64,000 nucleotides of DNA from Siphonodentalium dalli (GCA_032622095.1 CP136066.1:228102961-228166960); one strand, 5' to 3'. Positions 21,815 through 32,867 are shown, numbered from the stretch's first letter. Translations and numbers: made by a program. Notes: generated by a model from the letters alone, not told the origin.

Positions 21815-21948
21815 AACGTCACGTGATAAATATACGACACGCCCATCGACATGAGTGACTGTCATGTGATAAATATACCACACGCCCATCGACATGAGTG
21901 ACTGTCACGTGATAATTATACGACACGTCCATCGACATGGGTGACTGC
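21815..21948. repeat. 43-bp tandem repeat (three copies)
   Basis: Unit CACGTGATAAATATACGACA CGCCCATCGACATGAGTGACTGT, copies at 21820, 21863 and 21906. Confidence 0.92.
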
Positions 21949-21952
21949 AGTT

Positions 21953-22300
21953 AAAGATGCATAATCTGATCAAGCGCCCCTCAATGGAGGAGTCAAACTT
22001 TAATTTTCAACAACAACGCCTTGAACCAGACCAACTTGACACCGTTTTTGTAAAATTTTCCAACTATTGAAGTTCTGAACAAAAGTTTTTGTTGAAGAAT
22101 ATAAGAAAAAATGATAAAAAATGATAAAAACAAATTATAAAAATTGTTAAAGAATGTGTGAAAAATTGATAAAAAAAAATGATAGGCCAATGCAATGGGT
22201 AATGAATACAATGATAAAAACTGTTATGGACTTTAAAGTTGCATAATCCGATTAAGCGCCCCTCAATGACTATTTATTTAGATTCGGGTGTAAAACATAT
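21953..22300. mobile_element. Two ends related to the AGGTACTCAATCCGATCAG family
   Basis: TTAAAGATGCATAATCTGAT CAAGCGCCCCTC at about 21953 and TTAAAGTTGCATAATCCGAT TAAGCGCCCCTC at about 22233 resemble the end of the inverted copy at 25861. Between them is the T-rich, hairpin-remnant sequence (GGCCAATGCAATGGGTAATG). Confidence 0.5.
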
Positions 22301-22450
22301 TCGCACTAAAACAGCCATATTGTAGATAGAAACGAATGCACAGTATTCCACTGCGTTCTTTGATACTTAAAACTTGTTGTTTGCTAGCGTATTCATCGAG
22401 AAATCTAAATTCTAAACATTAATGTCGAACGCAGTTTTTCGTGTTTGTGG

Positions 22451-22870
22451 CATTTTATGTTAGGTCAGTTGTCGACCGAATAATGTCACTTCCGGTGTCC
22501 GGTCAGTGGCGGGGCTAATATGTGTGGATAGGGCGAATATGGACCTTTCGTTAGACACCAAAAGGGGCCCTCTACGCGCTGTATTCCTCAAGATATCGGC
22601 CGTCCCACGCAATTTGAAAATCCTGTCTCGCAGATTGTCATTCTATCCCAAATTTCACCCCATGTTAGGTCAGTTGTCGATCAAGTAATGCAACTTCTGG
22701 TGTCCGGTTAATATGTGTGGATAGGGCGAATGTGGGCCTTTCGTTAGACACCAAAATGAGCCCCCTACGCCCTGTATTCCTCGAGATATCCGCCGTCCCA
22801 CGCAATTTGAAATTCTGTCCCGCAGATTGTCGTTTTGTCCCATATCCCATCCCGCAGATTGTCATGTCCC
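22451..22870. repeat. 205-bp tandem duplication
   Basis: Two copies from TTAGGTCAGTTGTCGA (period 205) sharing GGTGTCCGGT, TGTGTGGATAGGGCGAAT, CCTTTCGTTAGACACCAAAA, TGTATTCCTC and GCCGTCCCACGCAATTTGAA, plus a third partial end. Confidence 0.9.
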
Positions 22871-23506
22871 ACGCCGTTACACTCTTCTGAATGAGCAGTG
22901 CATACCAGGCCGTTTCATGAATTCGATAAACGAGGGATAACCCAAAATCATATTCCACAAACATGATAAGTCAATGCAAGCTGCAAAACAGAGTTCATTC
23001 CCCTCGCTACGAGAATGTATGAACCCTTCCGGCACGTGTATTTTCTTAATTAAATCTAATATATTTCATTGAAGTGTTTTGTGAGTTACAATTCATTCTG
23101 GCTTGATCTATACACTTTTCAAATGATTATGGACAGTTCAATTTATCAGAAATAAATGCGGCATTTATTTATCAGAAATAAATGCGGCATTTCTTCACTT
23201 TAGGTGTGGAGGCCCCCTACCCCACCCCCTGGAATACGGAATAATACTTAACACAGAGGGTGGAATACCAGTTAACAGCCATATGGATAAATGTTCTATT
23301 GCCGTACGAACGCCGGTCATCCCGCAGTGTCCACGTTTAAAATGATCTAAAATGACGATGATCGACGACCTGTATGTCAAACCGTGAATCTATTGTGACA
23401 AAAATCGTGCAAAAACATATGAGTGTAAGGGAGTATGGGGGGATCCCCGGGATTGCCGAAAGGGCCGGTATGCCCTCTCCTTAACCCCTCATTATTATGC
23501 CTTTAA
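22871..23506. other. No gene recognised
   Basis: Contains a 27-bp direct repeat at 23145-23190 (TATCAGAAATAAATGCGGCA). Otherwise nothing assignable. Confidence 0.45.
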
Positions 23507-24016
23507 TTAGAATAATACGAGAAAAAAAAGAAGAAAACATGTTTTTGGAGATGTTAAATTAGCGTTTCTTTTTTCTTCTTTTGATCGGATTCTTTTTTCC
23601 GACGACGGAGGTGGAGGTGGCGATGGTGACGGGTTATCCTTGCAGGTCTTTGCGCATAGTGCCAAAGCTACACCCGCCTGTGCCTGCATTTTGTCCAGTC
23701 TGGCACAGATAGCATATCTTTCTGCTGGTATACGTGGCATGCTGAAGGTGGTGGTGCTGTCGTTGTTGTTATTGTTGCTGCTGACAGAGATGGGGGACAC
23801 CGGGTTCATGTGAAATTCCGGTGTCCGAGGTGCTAACTGATCAATCTCTATCTCGAAGTTTGCGCCCGCGACGTCCGGGATGACATTTACATCGCTGTCC
23901 TCGCTGGCCTCGACTACGACAGGGGTGATGTCATCTTCCCCTGTTCCGCTGACTTTGACCTCCGGGCGGGAGGGGCCATCTGGGCGTCTCTCAGATAGCT
24001 CCCGTCTGCCTCCCAT
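23507..24016 (-). CDS. Uncharacterised 169-residue frame, low complexity
   Basis: Met at 24014-24016, stop at 23507. The translation is biased: an acidic stretch around residues 26-60 (GEDDITPVVVEASEDSDVNV), an Asn run near 80-84, a proline run near 133-140 (SPSPPPPPSS), then a basic tail (KRIRSKEEKRNAN) and a hydrophobic end. A conserved-looking central phrase is AERYAICARLDKMQAQAGVA, predicted helical. I do not recognise the family; it may be a host intronless gene, an accessory frame of a transposon, or a fragment. Local GC is clearly above that of the flanks, which supports coding. Confidence 0.45.
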   Translation of the reverse strand: MGGRRELSERRPDGPSRPEVKVSGTGEDDITPVVVEASEDSDVNVIPDVAGANFEIEIDQLAPRTPEFHMNPVSPISVSSNNNNNDSTTTFSMPRIPAERYAICARLDKMQAQAGVALALCAKTCKDNPSPSPPPPPSSEKRIRSKEEKRNANLTSPKTCFLLFFLVLF

Positions 24017-24249
24017 TTACACGTTCACACCATTGCCATTAAAATGATGTGAACCACTGCGGTGGGGAGATTTTAATAGAAATGGAGAATAATCTTGCTC
24101 AAAGTAGTTATTTTTTCAAATATTATATCCAAATTGGCAACACACATCATCATTCTTATATATCAATTAATTGTAATGAATGTGAAATCGTTTTCGCTAG
24201 TTTATCGCAGATATTTGCGTCCCGAACCGATAAGTAAAATTTATAAGTG

Positions 24250-24609
24250 AGAGTAGTCCAGTCGATGTGTCAGGGTGATCAGATATCGATATTTGAAGTT
24301 TTGTTATTTCTATTCTTTCTGTCCCAGAACACGCCGTCAAAAGGTTGTTCTCGGTCAAAATTGCGCACTTGATTTTAGAGTTATCCATCCTTGTCTGTTT
24401 GAATAGTATTTCTGGTGTACACATCTGGAGCAAATTACGAAGTTAGGGGCAATTATTAGTACTCATCTCGAGAAAATAACACATTTCAAAAATCAATATC
24501 TAATAACTCTGAGATTTGTTTGATGGGTTCCTCGACTCGAGTCAAATATGTTTTACCCCCAAAGCCAAAGAAATAGTAATATAGGACCCTCTGATCGGAT
24601 TGAGTACCT
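24250..24609. mobile_element. Rearranged TTAA element, AGGTACTCAATCCGATCAG family
   Basis: Right end CTGATCGGATTGAGTACCT meets TTAA at 24610-24613. The first 110 bp (GATCAGATATCGATATTTGA through CACGCCGTCAAAAGG) are the family interior in the opposite orientation, so this copy is partly inverted. It ends 34 bp before the TRIM-like exon. Confidence 0.65.
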
Positions 24610-24646
24610 TTAAGTTTATCAACCACAATTCTCTTTATAGCACTGC

Positions 24647-24860
24647 ATGATGACAAGCAATGTTAAAACGAAAACAGAATTCGACTCTTTCTGCTTTACT
24701 CATCAAAAATCTTGTTGCTCGATCTGTCACGTGAAGATGTCTGGGTCATGTGACATTCTTAATCAGTTACAAGCTGAGCACCGCCTGCATGCGGGAAGAT
24801 ATAGAAGCAGCAACGATAACTGTGCATGGGATAAAGACGAAGGCCCAGTTGGAGCAAAAG
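24647..24860 (+). pseudogene. TRIM-like gene 1, exon 1 (degenerate B-box, frameshift)
   Basis: Homologous to the intact exon at 48677-48898. Opening frame: MMTSNVKTKTEFDSFCFTHQ then CCSICHVKMSGSCDI, i.e. the B-box core with C..H and C..C ligands. However, the first Cys/His pair of the paralogue (CKLH) is replaced by Asn and Thr. After CDI the homology moves to the +1 frame (CMREDIEAATITVHGIKTKA QLEQK), ending at donor CAAAAG|GTAAAG, phase 0, as in the paralogue. So a one-base shift lies near 24758-24765. Together with the insertion in exon 2 this marks a pseudogene or decaying gene. Confidence 0.75.
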
Positions 24861-25864
24861 GTAAAGCAGAATTTAGTGATGCTAGCCTGCTGTATGGGAT
24901 AGCGTCACTGTATTCACTCTCTCGTGACCTTCAAAAATTGGCTTTAGGACATTTGTCAAATCGGATCTTGGATCTTTAGTGATATATAAGCTATAAATTC
25001 GCGAAATTCACTGTAAAACAATTGGCTGTCACTTAATGATCCATTAAAGAAAGAGTATCTCCTCTTATAACAGTTTTGAAATCGTTTCGCGGGTATAAAA
25101 TAATAAATATGAATTGAAGACCCATGTCCGGAAACGCTTCTATCAATTACAATTTATTTTATTCAAATTGTTTTTATTATAAAATGAAATGATTGATTGG
25201 GAGCGTTTATTGTTCTATTTTAGAACAGACAATTCGAGCGATAAAATGTAGCGCTAGAGATAATTGGGTGTTCCCGTAGCTATTATCCAAATGTCCCAGA
25301 TTGATTGTTTTTATTGTTTTATTCCATAGTTATACGCGATACTGTGTCTAATTAACGTTTATTTGTGACCAGAAAATATTCGAAATAAAAAATCGATCTT
25401 AATCGATAGAAGCATTTCCGGATAGGGATCTTCGATTCATATAAAATATTTTATACCCCGGCAACTATATAACACGTGTTTAGTGTTTACACAGATATAG
25501 ATCATATTTATACCCCGGTAACTATATAACACAACATATATATCATCTTTAATGTTATTTCCCCGTAACATTAATCGATGGCGGTCACTCTGTCACAAAG
25601 CACAGGACGGTGCCAAAACTTGTTGATTGGAAATTATAAAAATTATGGTTATTTTCATTTGATGCGTGATTGGCATGCGTTTGTGCCGAAAACATATTAT
25701 TGATAGCCAGGGTTGTATCAATATTATGGAAATGCATTGGTCACATCTAGACGTTTTACCAATACTGCATGGGATCATGTTCGAGCTCTTTATAAAAGCG
25801 ACCGTTAGACTTTTTATGAAGAATAACAGACATCAAACTGACTCGATAACAACAGAAGTATTAA

Positions 25865-26132
25865 AGAAGCATAATCCGACTAAGCGCCCCTTAATTACTA
25901 TTTATTTGGATTCTGGGGTTAAAACATATATGATTCGAGTCGAGAAACCCATCTATCAAAGCTTACAGTTATTATATATCGATTTTTAAAATATATTATT
26001 TTCCACCATCGAGAATTAGTATTGCCCCAGTAAACAGTCGACGGTCTCGCACCAAATTGCGGATGAAGTTGGATAACTCTAAATTCAAGAGGAATCTGAT
26101 TATATGGGGACCATCGAATCGGATTAAGTACA
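25865..26132 (-). mobile_element. Inverted TTAA element in intron 1 of TRIM-like gene 1
   Basis: TTAA at 25861-25864 then AGAAGCATAATCCGACTAAG, with family interior GATTCGAGTCGAGAAACCC and GGATGAAGTTGGATAACTCT in inverse order, ending GAATCGGATTAAGTACAT. Same family as 33393-33833. Confidence 0.65.
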
Positions 26133-26206
26133 TTTGAATAATTCGAGATGATTATTTAAAATACAAATACGCAAAAATGTTAACTGTTTTGGTATTTTCA
26201 TTACAG

Positions 26207-27041
26207 TTGATCGTCGATAGTCGACGTGAATATGAGGCTACGACAGAGCGCCATCGGGCGACGATTAATGCGTTTTATAATACGCTCAGAGAAACGATTG
26301 CCCGCAACGAAGAAAGAGCACGTGACGACGTGAAGACGAGACGTGTTAGTCATCTTGATTATATGCGAGGTTTCGAGGAACAGAAAGATAACTTAACGAG
26401 AATTGTGAACGAGATATTCGAAACTGTGGGCGCTGTGATTAAACCAGGACTTGTCAACAATGAACTTCAGAATCAGTTGGCGGAAATTCAGGAATCCATT
26501 GCGTCTTGTGAACTCGCCAGGTGCAACTTAGACGATTTGAAAGGAGCCATTGATGGCGACGAATTCGGTTTCCACTGGAGTCAAAACGACATCGACAGGA
26601 TTTCAGATATCTTAGAATCCCTATCACGTGAGAATCATGTCCAAGAGGGCGCGTCGGTGGATTGTATAAAGCGGTCGGTATATTATGACAGTGCAGATGA
26701 TGACTCCGATCAGCCAATCACGGACCTGAGCGACATTCTCCCCGGAACCGTTCTTGATCTTACTTACATAAGCGCTGAACAAGATTCCGATCTCATCCTT
26801 GTGACGTCAGATCCGAATGAACTTGTGCGCATGCGCGATAACGGATTCGGTATGCGCAAAGTCACCCATTATTGCGGCACATACACATCTCCGAACGTAT
26901 GCGTTAGTGACGGGTTCGTCTCGATAGCGTCTTTTTGCGATCATCGAATTGAGATGTATAACGTCAGTGATCTTGAACACGTGAGAACTATCGACGTTGG
27001 AGACGCATTCACGTCATTTGGTTCGTTATCGGGTGCTTTAA
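26207..27041 (+). pseudogene. TRIM-like gene 1, exon 2, 5' part
   Basis: Begins at acceptor TTTCATTACAG|TTGATC, phase 0. It encodes a long alpha-helical stretch (SRREYEATTERHRATINAFY, NEERARDDVKTR), as in TRIM coiled coils, then a beta-rich region (DLILVTSDPN, GFVSIASFCDHRIEMYNVSD, GDAFTSFGSLSGAL) that aligns with the intact paralogue at 44670-45989. Homology stops exactly at TTAA 27038-27041, where a piggyBac-like element enters; downstream the frame runs on for about 12 element-encoded codons before a stop. The remainder of the exon is at 28391-28866. Confidence 0.85.
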
Positions 27042-27163
27042 CCCTTTACCCAACAGAACGCCCAGAAACGCCCAAATGAAGCTTCAACAGCCTAAATTAT
27101 CTTGGGGTCTGTCTCAATAAAACCATACAAATATGGATATCATAGTTACAGTTATGCCCTGTG

Positions 27164-27230
27164 CCAATGCATTCTCTTATATATGCGAGTCGACCATAGG
27201 TCGCCTCGCATATATAAGAGAATGCATTGG
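27164..27230. repeat. 67-bp hairpin, copy 10
   Basis: Perfect outer arms CCAATGCATTCTCTTATATA TGCGAG with inner stem CGACC/GGTCG. Best example of the main type. Confidence 0.95.
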
Positions 27231-27250
27231 CCTAAACAAAATCTTTTTTT

Positions 27251-28195
27251 AAGGACGACCAGCTGGGCCCAGCCCAGCCGCGCATATGTTGCGCAGCAAC
27301 ATATGCGCAGGTCGTCCTTATACTAAGTTCGCTTTCGAACATGGGCGCCGCCATCTTAGGGACATCGCCATCTTGGATTTGAAGGGCCGCCATCTTGAAA
27401 CGTCATTGCAATTAAATTAAAACTACAAAATGTTACTTTTCATATAGCCAACATAACAGTATTCATTGCGTTAAGGCATTACATGCTTTATTCTTTGAAC
27501 AATAATCATTACTTAAATCATAAATATTGTCGACCGGACTCGGGTTGCTATGCCATTCGGGAAATGGTGGAAATTTACGTAAAACTGCAAATTTTCCTTA
27601 GCCACCTCGCGAAAACAACATAATTCATATCGTAAATATCTTGATCGTTTATTAGGCCTATATAACTAAATAAACTTTTCTTTAGTTTAGTAAATTAGTA
27701 GAAGCATGTTCATGTAAACTGTTAGGTTACGTCATATGTTATATCCAAAGCGACGTCATATTGGCACGCGCATTTTCCCGCGAAAGTTATTGACGTTTTG
27801 ACAGCGACGCGACATAGCACACAAAGCAGGCATAATGTTGGCATGGTTCGCATTTTAGGTTTGGTTGGGTTGACGTTTCATAGTGCATGGCTCCGAGTCC
27901 AAGGGTTGTGGAGGCGAGTACAACTAATATTTCATCCAAATTGAGAATGGGCATATACGTGCCAGTCAAAACATGGCTCCGAGGAGCCACGATCGAAAGG
28001 CTGGAAGATACATGTATGAGTACAATATGATAATTATGAGGTAGGCATACAGACCCAACCCCCCTATCACAAGCAACCAACTTCGTGTACGTAATTGGTT
28101 ATAAGAAATATTTATAGTTAATTAAATCTTGACGTTCATATAAGTCAACACATATTAGTCTGAGTAGTGCAGGTCGTGACTGCACGGTCGTCCTT
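27251..28195. mobile_element. Possible nested element with AAGGACGACC ends
   Basis: Starts AAGGACGACC and ends GGTCGTCCTT in T-rich flanks. Near the left end is a second palindrome (GCGCATATGTTGCGC mirrored) closed by GGTCGTCCTT at 27310-27319. 27340-27410 holds three CGCCATCTTRG/A words. Boundaries uncertain because the flanks are homopolymeric. Confidence 0.4.
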
Positions 28196-28292
28196 TTTTA
28201 CATGGATTTCAAAGCCATAATTTCTTGTTTTAACACTTTTTACCATTTTTTCTTACATTCTTTAACAATTTTATAATTTGTAATGTGTTAAG

Positions 28293-28359
28293 CCAATGCA
28301 TTCTCTTATATATGCGAGGCGACCTATGGTCGACTCGCATATATAAGAGAATGCATTGG
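28293..28359. repeat. 67-bp hairpin, copy 11
   Basis: Perfect palindromic arms in the orientation with loop GACCTATGGTC; its outer end leads through CACAGGGC into the element terminus. Confidence 0.95.
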
Positions 28360-28390
28360 CACAGGGCCGTTCTGTTGGGTAAAGGGTTAA

Positions 28391-28866
28391 TCGTGTGCTA
28401 CGGGGATTGCGGAGTGATACACCGCTTTTCAGACTTCGGCGACAAAATTGGCAACTGCAGGTCAAGATTCACTGATTGCTGCAGAGATAGGTCGCTGAAG
28501 GTAGCAGTGTCACAATCACGTGACCGTGTGATCGTGATGCACCCACAGATAATTCTGACTATGATTGAGGCTAAGTTCTACATACTTTCTGCGGATTTGC
28601 AGACAGAGATTAACCTATGGACACATCATTTGAACTACATTCCCCACGGAATAGCTACGTATCTTGCAAGCTACTATATTTTCGTTGATAAACGGGTCGA
28701 GAGGCACGCTATCACGGAATCACAACTTGATGTAACATTATCTGAGACTATTATGGACGGACAAGGGAGGCCACTCGCCATGGCTTACAATGCAGACTCG
28801 AAATGCTTAGTTCTTCTATCTCTCGACGGCAACCAAAGACGTAAATACAAGGGGCGCTTTATTTGA
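28391..28866 (+). pseudogene. TRIM-like gene 1, exon 2, 3' part
   Basis: Resumes the beta-rich region straight after the second TTAA: IVCYGDCGVIHRF, then SRDRVIVMHPQ, FYILSADLQTEINLW, PLAMAYNADSKCLVLLSLDG, and stop after KYKGRFI. Each block aligns with the intact paralogue (VVCYSCPSTIRML, AEDRVIIMQQSD, LVILSADLQTTLKTV, YVYKGHIY). Removing the element with one TTAA (1349 bp) puts the two parts in the same frame, so the insertion is young relative to other decay. Met codons inside the element end are not real starts. Confidence 0.85.
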
Positions 28867-28891
28867 GAAAGAATTACATGTTCACATCTAA

Positions 28892-29276
28892 TGCTGCGTT
28901 CACACATTGGCAAATTTGCCTCGCATTTTTTGCAGGAATTGTGATACAGAAAGCTATAATAATGCGCCAGAAAATAAACACACAATCAACAATGTTTATA
29001 AAATGCATCTGTACCACAGCTCACTGCATGGGAAGTAGACACTGTAGCTCAACACGTAATTGTGTTACTGAAATGTGCCTTTAAATAGCATTAAAGTACC
29101 TCAAAAGATGCAAAATGTAAAGTCTAGAGCTCCCTTACATGTGGAACTAACGAAATTGTACTTCTCATTGCCTTGGTAAGGATACATTTTATATATTCAT
29201 ATTCTGACACCAGATGCTTTCTATCATGACGAAATTCCCTCACAAAAATAGACACATTTGCCAGTGTGAATGCAGC
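28892..29276. mobile_element. MITE with GCTGCGTTCACAC termini
   Basis: Inverted ends: TGCTGCGTTCACACATTGGC AAATTTGCCT on the left and TTTGCCAGTGTGAATGCAGC on the right. CTAA stands on both sides and may be the target duplication. It lies directly after the stop of TRIM-like gene 1 and supplies an AATAAA at 28973-28978. Duplicated at about 39316-39700. Confidence 0.7.
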
Positions 29277-29279
29277 CTA

Positions 29280-31590
29280 AACACATAACAAAGATAAGCT
29301 GTATGAGTTAATGTATGATATAAATGTTGGTGCTGAAATGGACTGTTGTAAATGTATGTTTATCATATACACGCATAACTTAGAGTTAGCGTATGTTTAT
29401 CATACAAACACAAAACGTATCGTGCATCTTAACACGTTTAATTTGACAAGAAACCAAAACAATCTTCAAAACCAAATTTGATTGTCGTTTTGTTCAGAAC
29501 CACATTGGTTAGATATTTGTGACAAAAAGCTCAAAACCTAGTCTGCGTTTGAACACTCATTCCAGTTATTTCTAGATTTCACTTTTCATGGCACTGTTCT
29601 GTTGAATATACTCGTTCCATAGTTTCTTTTACCAAAATACACAATACTGTAAGCAGGAGGGGGGGGGGTAATAATTAATCTGCAGGAAGGTATGTCGGGC
29701 TGTGGGAGGTCCGAGAGGCAAAAAATGCAATTTTTACAACCTCGTGCACATTTATACTAAAGACCGTTTATGCCCATGTTTGACATTTGTAACAGTTTAA
29801 ACATATTATAACTGTAAAAGCACCATATGTATGTTACTGGGACCTCATATGGGCCTTAGTGGAGAAGAAATTAAGCTATGTCATGATGCAAATGGGATGT
29901 TGAGGTGAACACCTTCCTTCCCGACACCCTTTGGAAGTAAATTAAGCTTCGAGAAATGTAAAATTGAAAAAAATAAACTTGTCCTGATGTAACTAAAGAC
30001 ATTTAACCCTAGATAATTGTGTTCATGGAACAAACGGTAGCAAATGTCTCAAACATTATCGTGACTATCGATGGCTTGAAAATAGCTGTCACCGGTGCAT
30101 CCAACTAATCAGTGAATTATTTACATGTGTATCAACTCAGAGTATCTGTTACTCTCACAACAACATGCAACAACTAAAGTATGCAAGTCCAGCATAGTGA
30201 CTGCTTGTCATTTAGTATAATTAAAGTTATCCACTAGACTAACACAAGTGGTATGGAATAAATGCTAGATAAATGACTGGTTGACAGACTAATCAGGAAA
30301 TAGTTAGAAATTATGGAATTGTGTGTATAATGCACAATTACCTAGCGTTGCAGATATTAGCAATTTATAGAATAATATTGGTAAATGTTTTTATTGTCAA
30401 AATATATCAACTCTAGTTGAATAGGAGCTTAACAACTGATATGTCATGGATATATCTACAAAATGTCAACAATGACTCGAAAGTGAAGACTTAGTTCACT
30501 GTCCTGAGATGTTATCAGCTTAAAGGTACGGTTGGCCTTGGCGGTGGGTATCCTATGAAAATATCTCCACCCGTCAAAAACCCATACAAACAGAAAGAAC
30601 ATCAAAATGTAGATAGACTTTGTCCGTATACAAATAAGAAATATCGCATAAACAGTATGTTATTGTCATATGTTTGACCATTGTTATGTAAACAAAAGCA
30701 TAAAAAGTTACTTTTCTGGTGTTTGTTTATATTATGATGGTAAACATAAAGAGCGTTCTTTGTTGGCGAATTCCTGATATGGTACTAATAAAGATCGTTT
30801 ATGCCGTTTGTGTGTGATTAGCCAGTAGCATTGTGCGGTCTTCTGTAACACAATCAGGCTCTTGCTTAGGTAAAATATAGTAGGTCTTTACGATAACATG
30901 CTGTTTACGCGATGGTCATGGTATATATGAACGAAACTGTATGCGTTTTAATGTTTTTCTGTTTTCAGTGTTTGGAACAAATATGAATATTTTAAACAAT
31001 TAAGGCCTTTAAAATGTATTACAGCCAAAATAGCAAAAACACATGTTTGGATCACGTTATAGCTTGCATGGGGAAATTACATCTCACTGGATATGCAGGA
31101 GATATGGTGGGACACTTATAATTTGTTTTTTTGAAAATTGGATGCATATACCTTTCAGTGAAAAACAATTCTAGTAGTTCTTTTAGTTTGAAACGTTCCA
31201 TTTTATAAGTTATACCTTATACAGTAAGTTATACTGGTGTTTTGTGCAACTTTCAGCTTTTGGTGGGTTAGTACTGTATTTGTCCACTTCATAGATTCAT
31301 TAGAATTTCCATTTGGCAGTGTCGAATTTGACCACCAGGTAGACCAAGCATACTCTCATCACACACTCACCTGGAAACTCCAGTACATGATTGCATGTAT
31401 GTATGTATGTATGTATGTATGTGTGTATGTGGTAGACAAGACTAGTGCCTATCAGTCAGTATTTAAAAAAAACTCTTCACATTTGCCTGTATTAACAATG
31501 TTTCAATTAAAATAGCTTCTGAAACAGATTAAACTGTCATTTGAACTGAAGGAGATAATTTCTCAGTCATAAGAGTGATATTGACTCTGA
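29280..31590. other. No gene recognised (copy A)
   Basis: AT-rich noncoding sequence, with a G run at about 29657 and an (ATGT)n microsatellite at 31393-31432. Repeated at 39704-42014. Confidence 0.5.
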
Positions 31591-32340
31591 TTTAGTCATG
31601 CAAGAGTAACATCCAAGATGACTGCCGGTGGCCATGTTTTTATCGAACATGTGGGCTGCAGGGTGTGCCGATGGATTCAAATTTAAAATCGAAGATGGCT
31701 GCTGGCGGCCATGTTTTTGAACGAATTTCATACTAATCGATGGCTCCCATCTAGAGGTCATCCTCGATATCCGTTTGGAGTTTGGCGATGATCGGATGAG
31801 GGATGTGGCCTATACGCCGAGCCCAAGGATTCAGTCATGCAAAGAGTAAAATCCAAGATTGTTGCTGGTGGCCATTTTTGTATAATCGATGGCTCCCATC
31901 TAGAGGTCACCCCGAAGACCCATATCGAGTTTGGTGATCAGATGAGGGTGTGGTCTGAAGGGTGTGCCAAAGGATCTAGTCATGCAAAGAGTAAAATTCA
32001 AGATGGTGGCTGGGGCCATGTTTTTTATTGAAAATCGCTAAAATTCGAAAGCTCCCATTTAGAGGTGATCGTAAACAAGCTTGTAAATTTTCAAAACAAT
32101 TCTCCAATAAATGCGGGCTGCAGGGTGTGCCGATGGATTCAACTTAGAAATCCAAAATGGCTGCCATCGACCATGTTTTTTAAAGAATTTCGGGAAAAAT
32201 CGATGGCTTCTATCTAGAGGTCACATCGAAGATCCTTATAAAGTTTGGTGATGATCGGATGAGGTATCGTGAGCCAAAGAAAATTGTTGACGGACGCACG
32301 CACGGACGTCAACTCATAGCAATAGCTCAAGCTTTTACAA
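31590..32340. repeat. Dispersed repeat with internal subrepeats
   Basis: Three or four diverged 150-190-bp units marked by AAGATGGCTGCTGGCGGCCA, GGGCTGCAGGGTGTGCC, ATCGATGGCTCCCATCTAGA, GTTTGGTGATGATCGGATGA. It ends GGACGCACGCACGGACGTCA then ATAGCAATAGCTCAAG, a tail idiom I associate with molluscan repeats. Second copy 42014-42764. Confidence 0.75.
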
Positions 32341-32403
32341 AGCTAATATAAATTATATTTCTGTTTATTCTGTATGTGATGGCAGTAGCGAGAGTATACG
32401 ATT

Positions 32404-32609
32404 ACAGTAATGTCCTAAATAATCGACTCCTTAACCATATCAGAATTATGGGTAACTTTTCAGGATTTAGTCGGAAATATGGCTTGTTGCCATTCATTGG
32501 AAAGCTCTCAGTGAGTGAATGGCAACAAGCCATATTTCTGACTAAATCCTGACAAGTTATCCATAATTCTGCTGTGGTTAAGGAGTCGATTATTTAGGGC
32601 ATTACTGTA
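32404..32609. repeat. Large hairpin (about 95-bp arms)
   Basis: ACAGTAATGTCCTAAATAAT and following bases through GGCTTGTTGCCATTCA are repeated in inverse after a short centre, ending ATTTAGGGCATTACTGT. Arms about 90% alike. A diverged relative lies near 60780-60950; exact copy at 42828-43033. Confidence 0.88.
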
Positions 32610-32699
32610 GATTGCTGCCTTATTGCACACTATTGATCTGAAATCTTGATTTCTCAAGGCCAATATGTTTGGGTATATGTGCTAAATCACACACTGGGA

Positions 32700-32812
32700 G
32701 CATTTACAGTAAATATGTCCATTGTACACATACAAGTGACTCAGACAGATGTCGCCTTCTTGTGGTAGTGATATAACGAACACATGTTTATGTTTCTTAT
32801 TCTACACTATAT
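32700..32812 (-). pseudogene. Old fragment of a TRIM-like terminal exon (copy A)
   Basis: On the minus strand the conceptual reading KHKHVFVISLPQ followed by LSHLYVYNGHIY resembles the last 30 residues of TRIM-like gene 2 (NHLLVLSEDR, THVYVYKGHIY). Nothing upstream is preserved. Probably the remnant of an earlier tandem copy. Confidence 0.55.
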
Positions 32813-32867
32813 ATCAGAAATGTTTTCAGTCCATTAACACTTGTGATTGGACACAATTCTACGTCAT

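Larger units (their letters stand above)
27042..28386. mobile_element. piggyBac-like non-autonomous element inside TRIM-like gene 1
   Basis: A 1345-bp element flanked by duplicated TTAA (27038-27041, 28387-28390), with perfect 19-bp terminal inverted repeats CCCTTTACCCAACAGAACG. TTAA target plus CCC..GGG ends is diagnostic of the piggyBac superfamily. No transposase frame is present. Internal 67-bp hairpins lie at 27164-27230 and 28293-28359 (the latter adjoining the right end), with T-rich CTTACATTCTTTAAC sequence inside. The interior holds a possible nested element bounded by AAGGACGACC/GGTCGTCCTT (27251-28195). The tandem duplication starts inside it at about 27560. Confidence 0.9.

Noticed and set aside
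28285-28390. Start codons at the head of the 193-codon frame
   Set aside because: They lie in the hairpin and element end. True homology starts only after TTAA at 28390.
28873-29084. 73-residue frame after TRIM-like gene 1
   Set aside because: Lies almost entirely within a MITE with GCTGCGTTCACAC ends.
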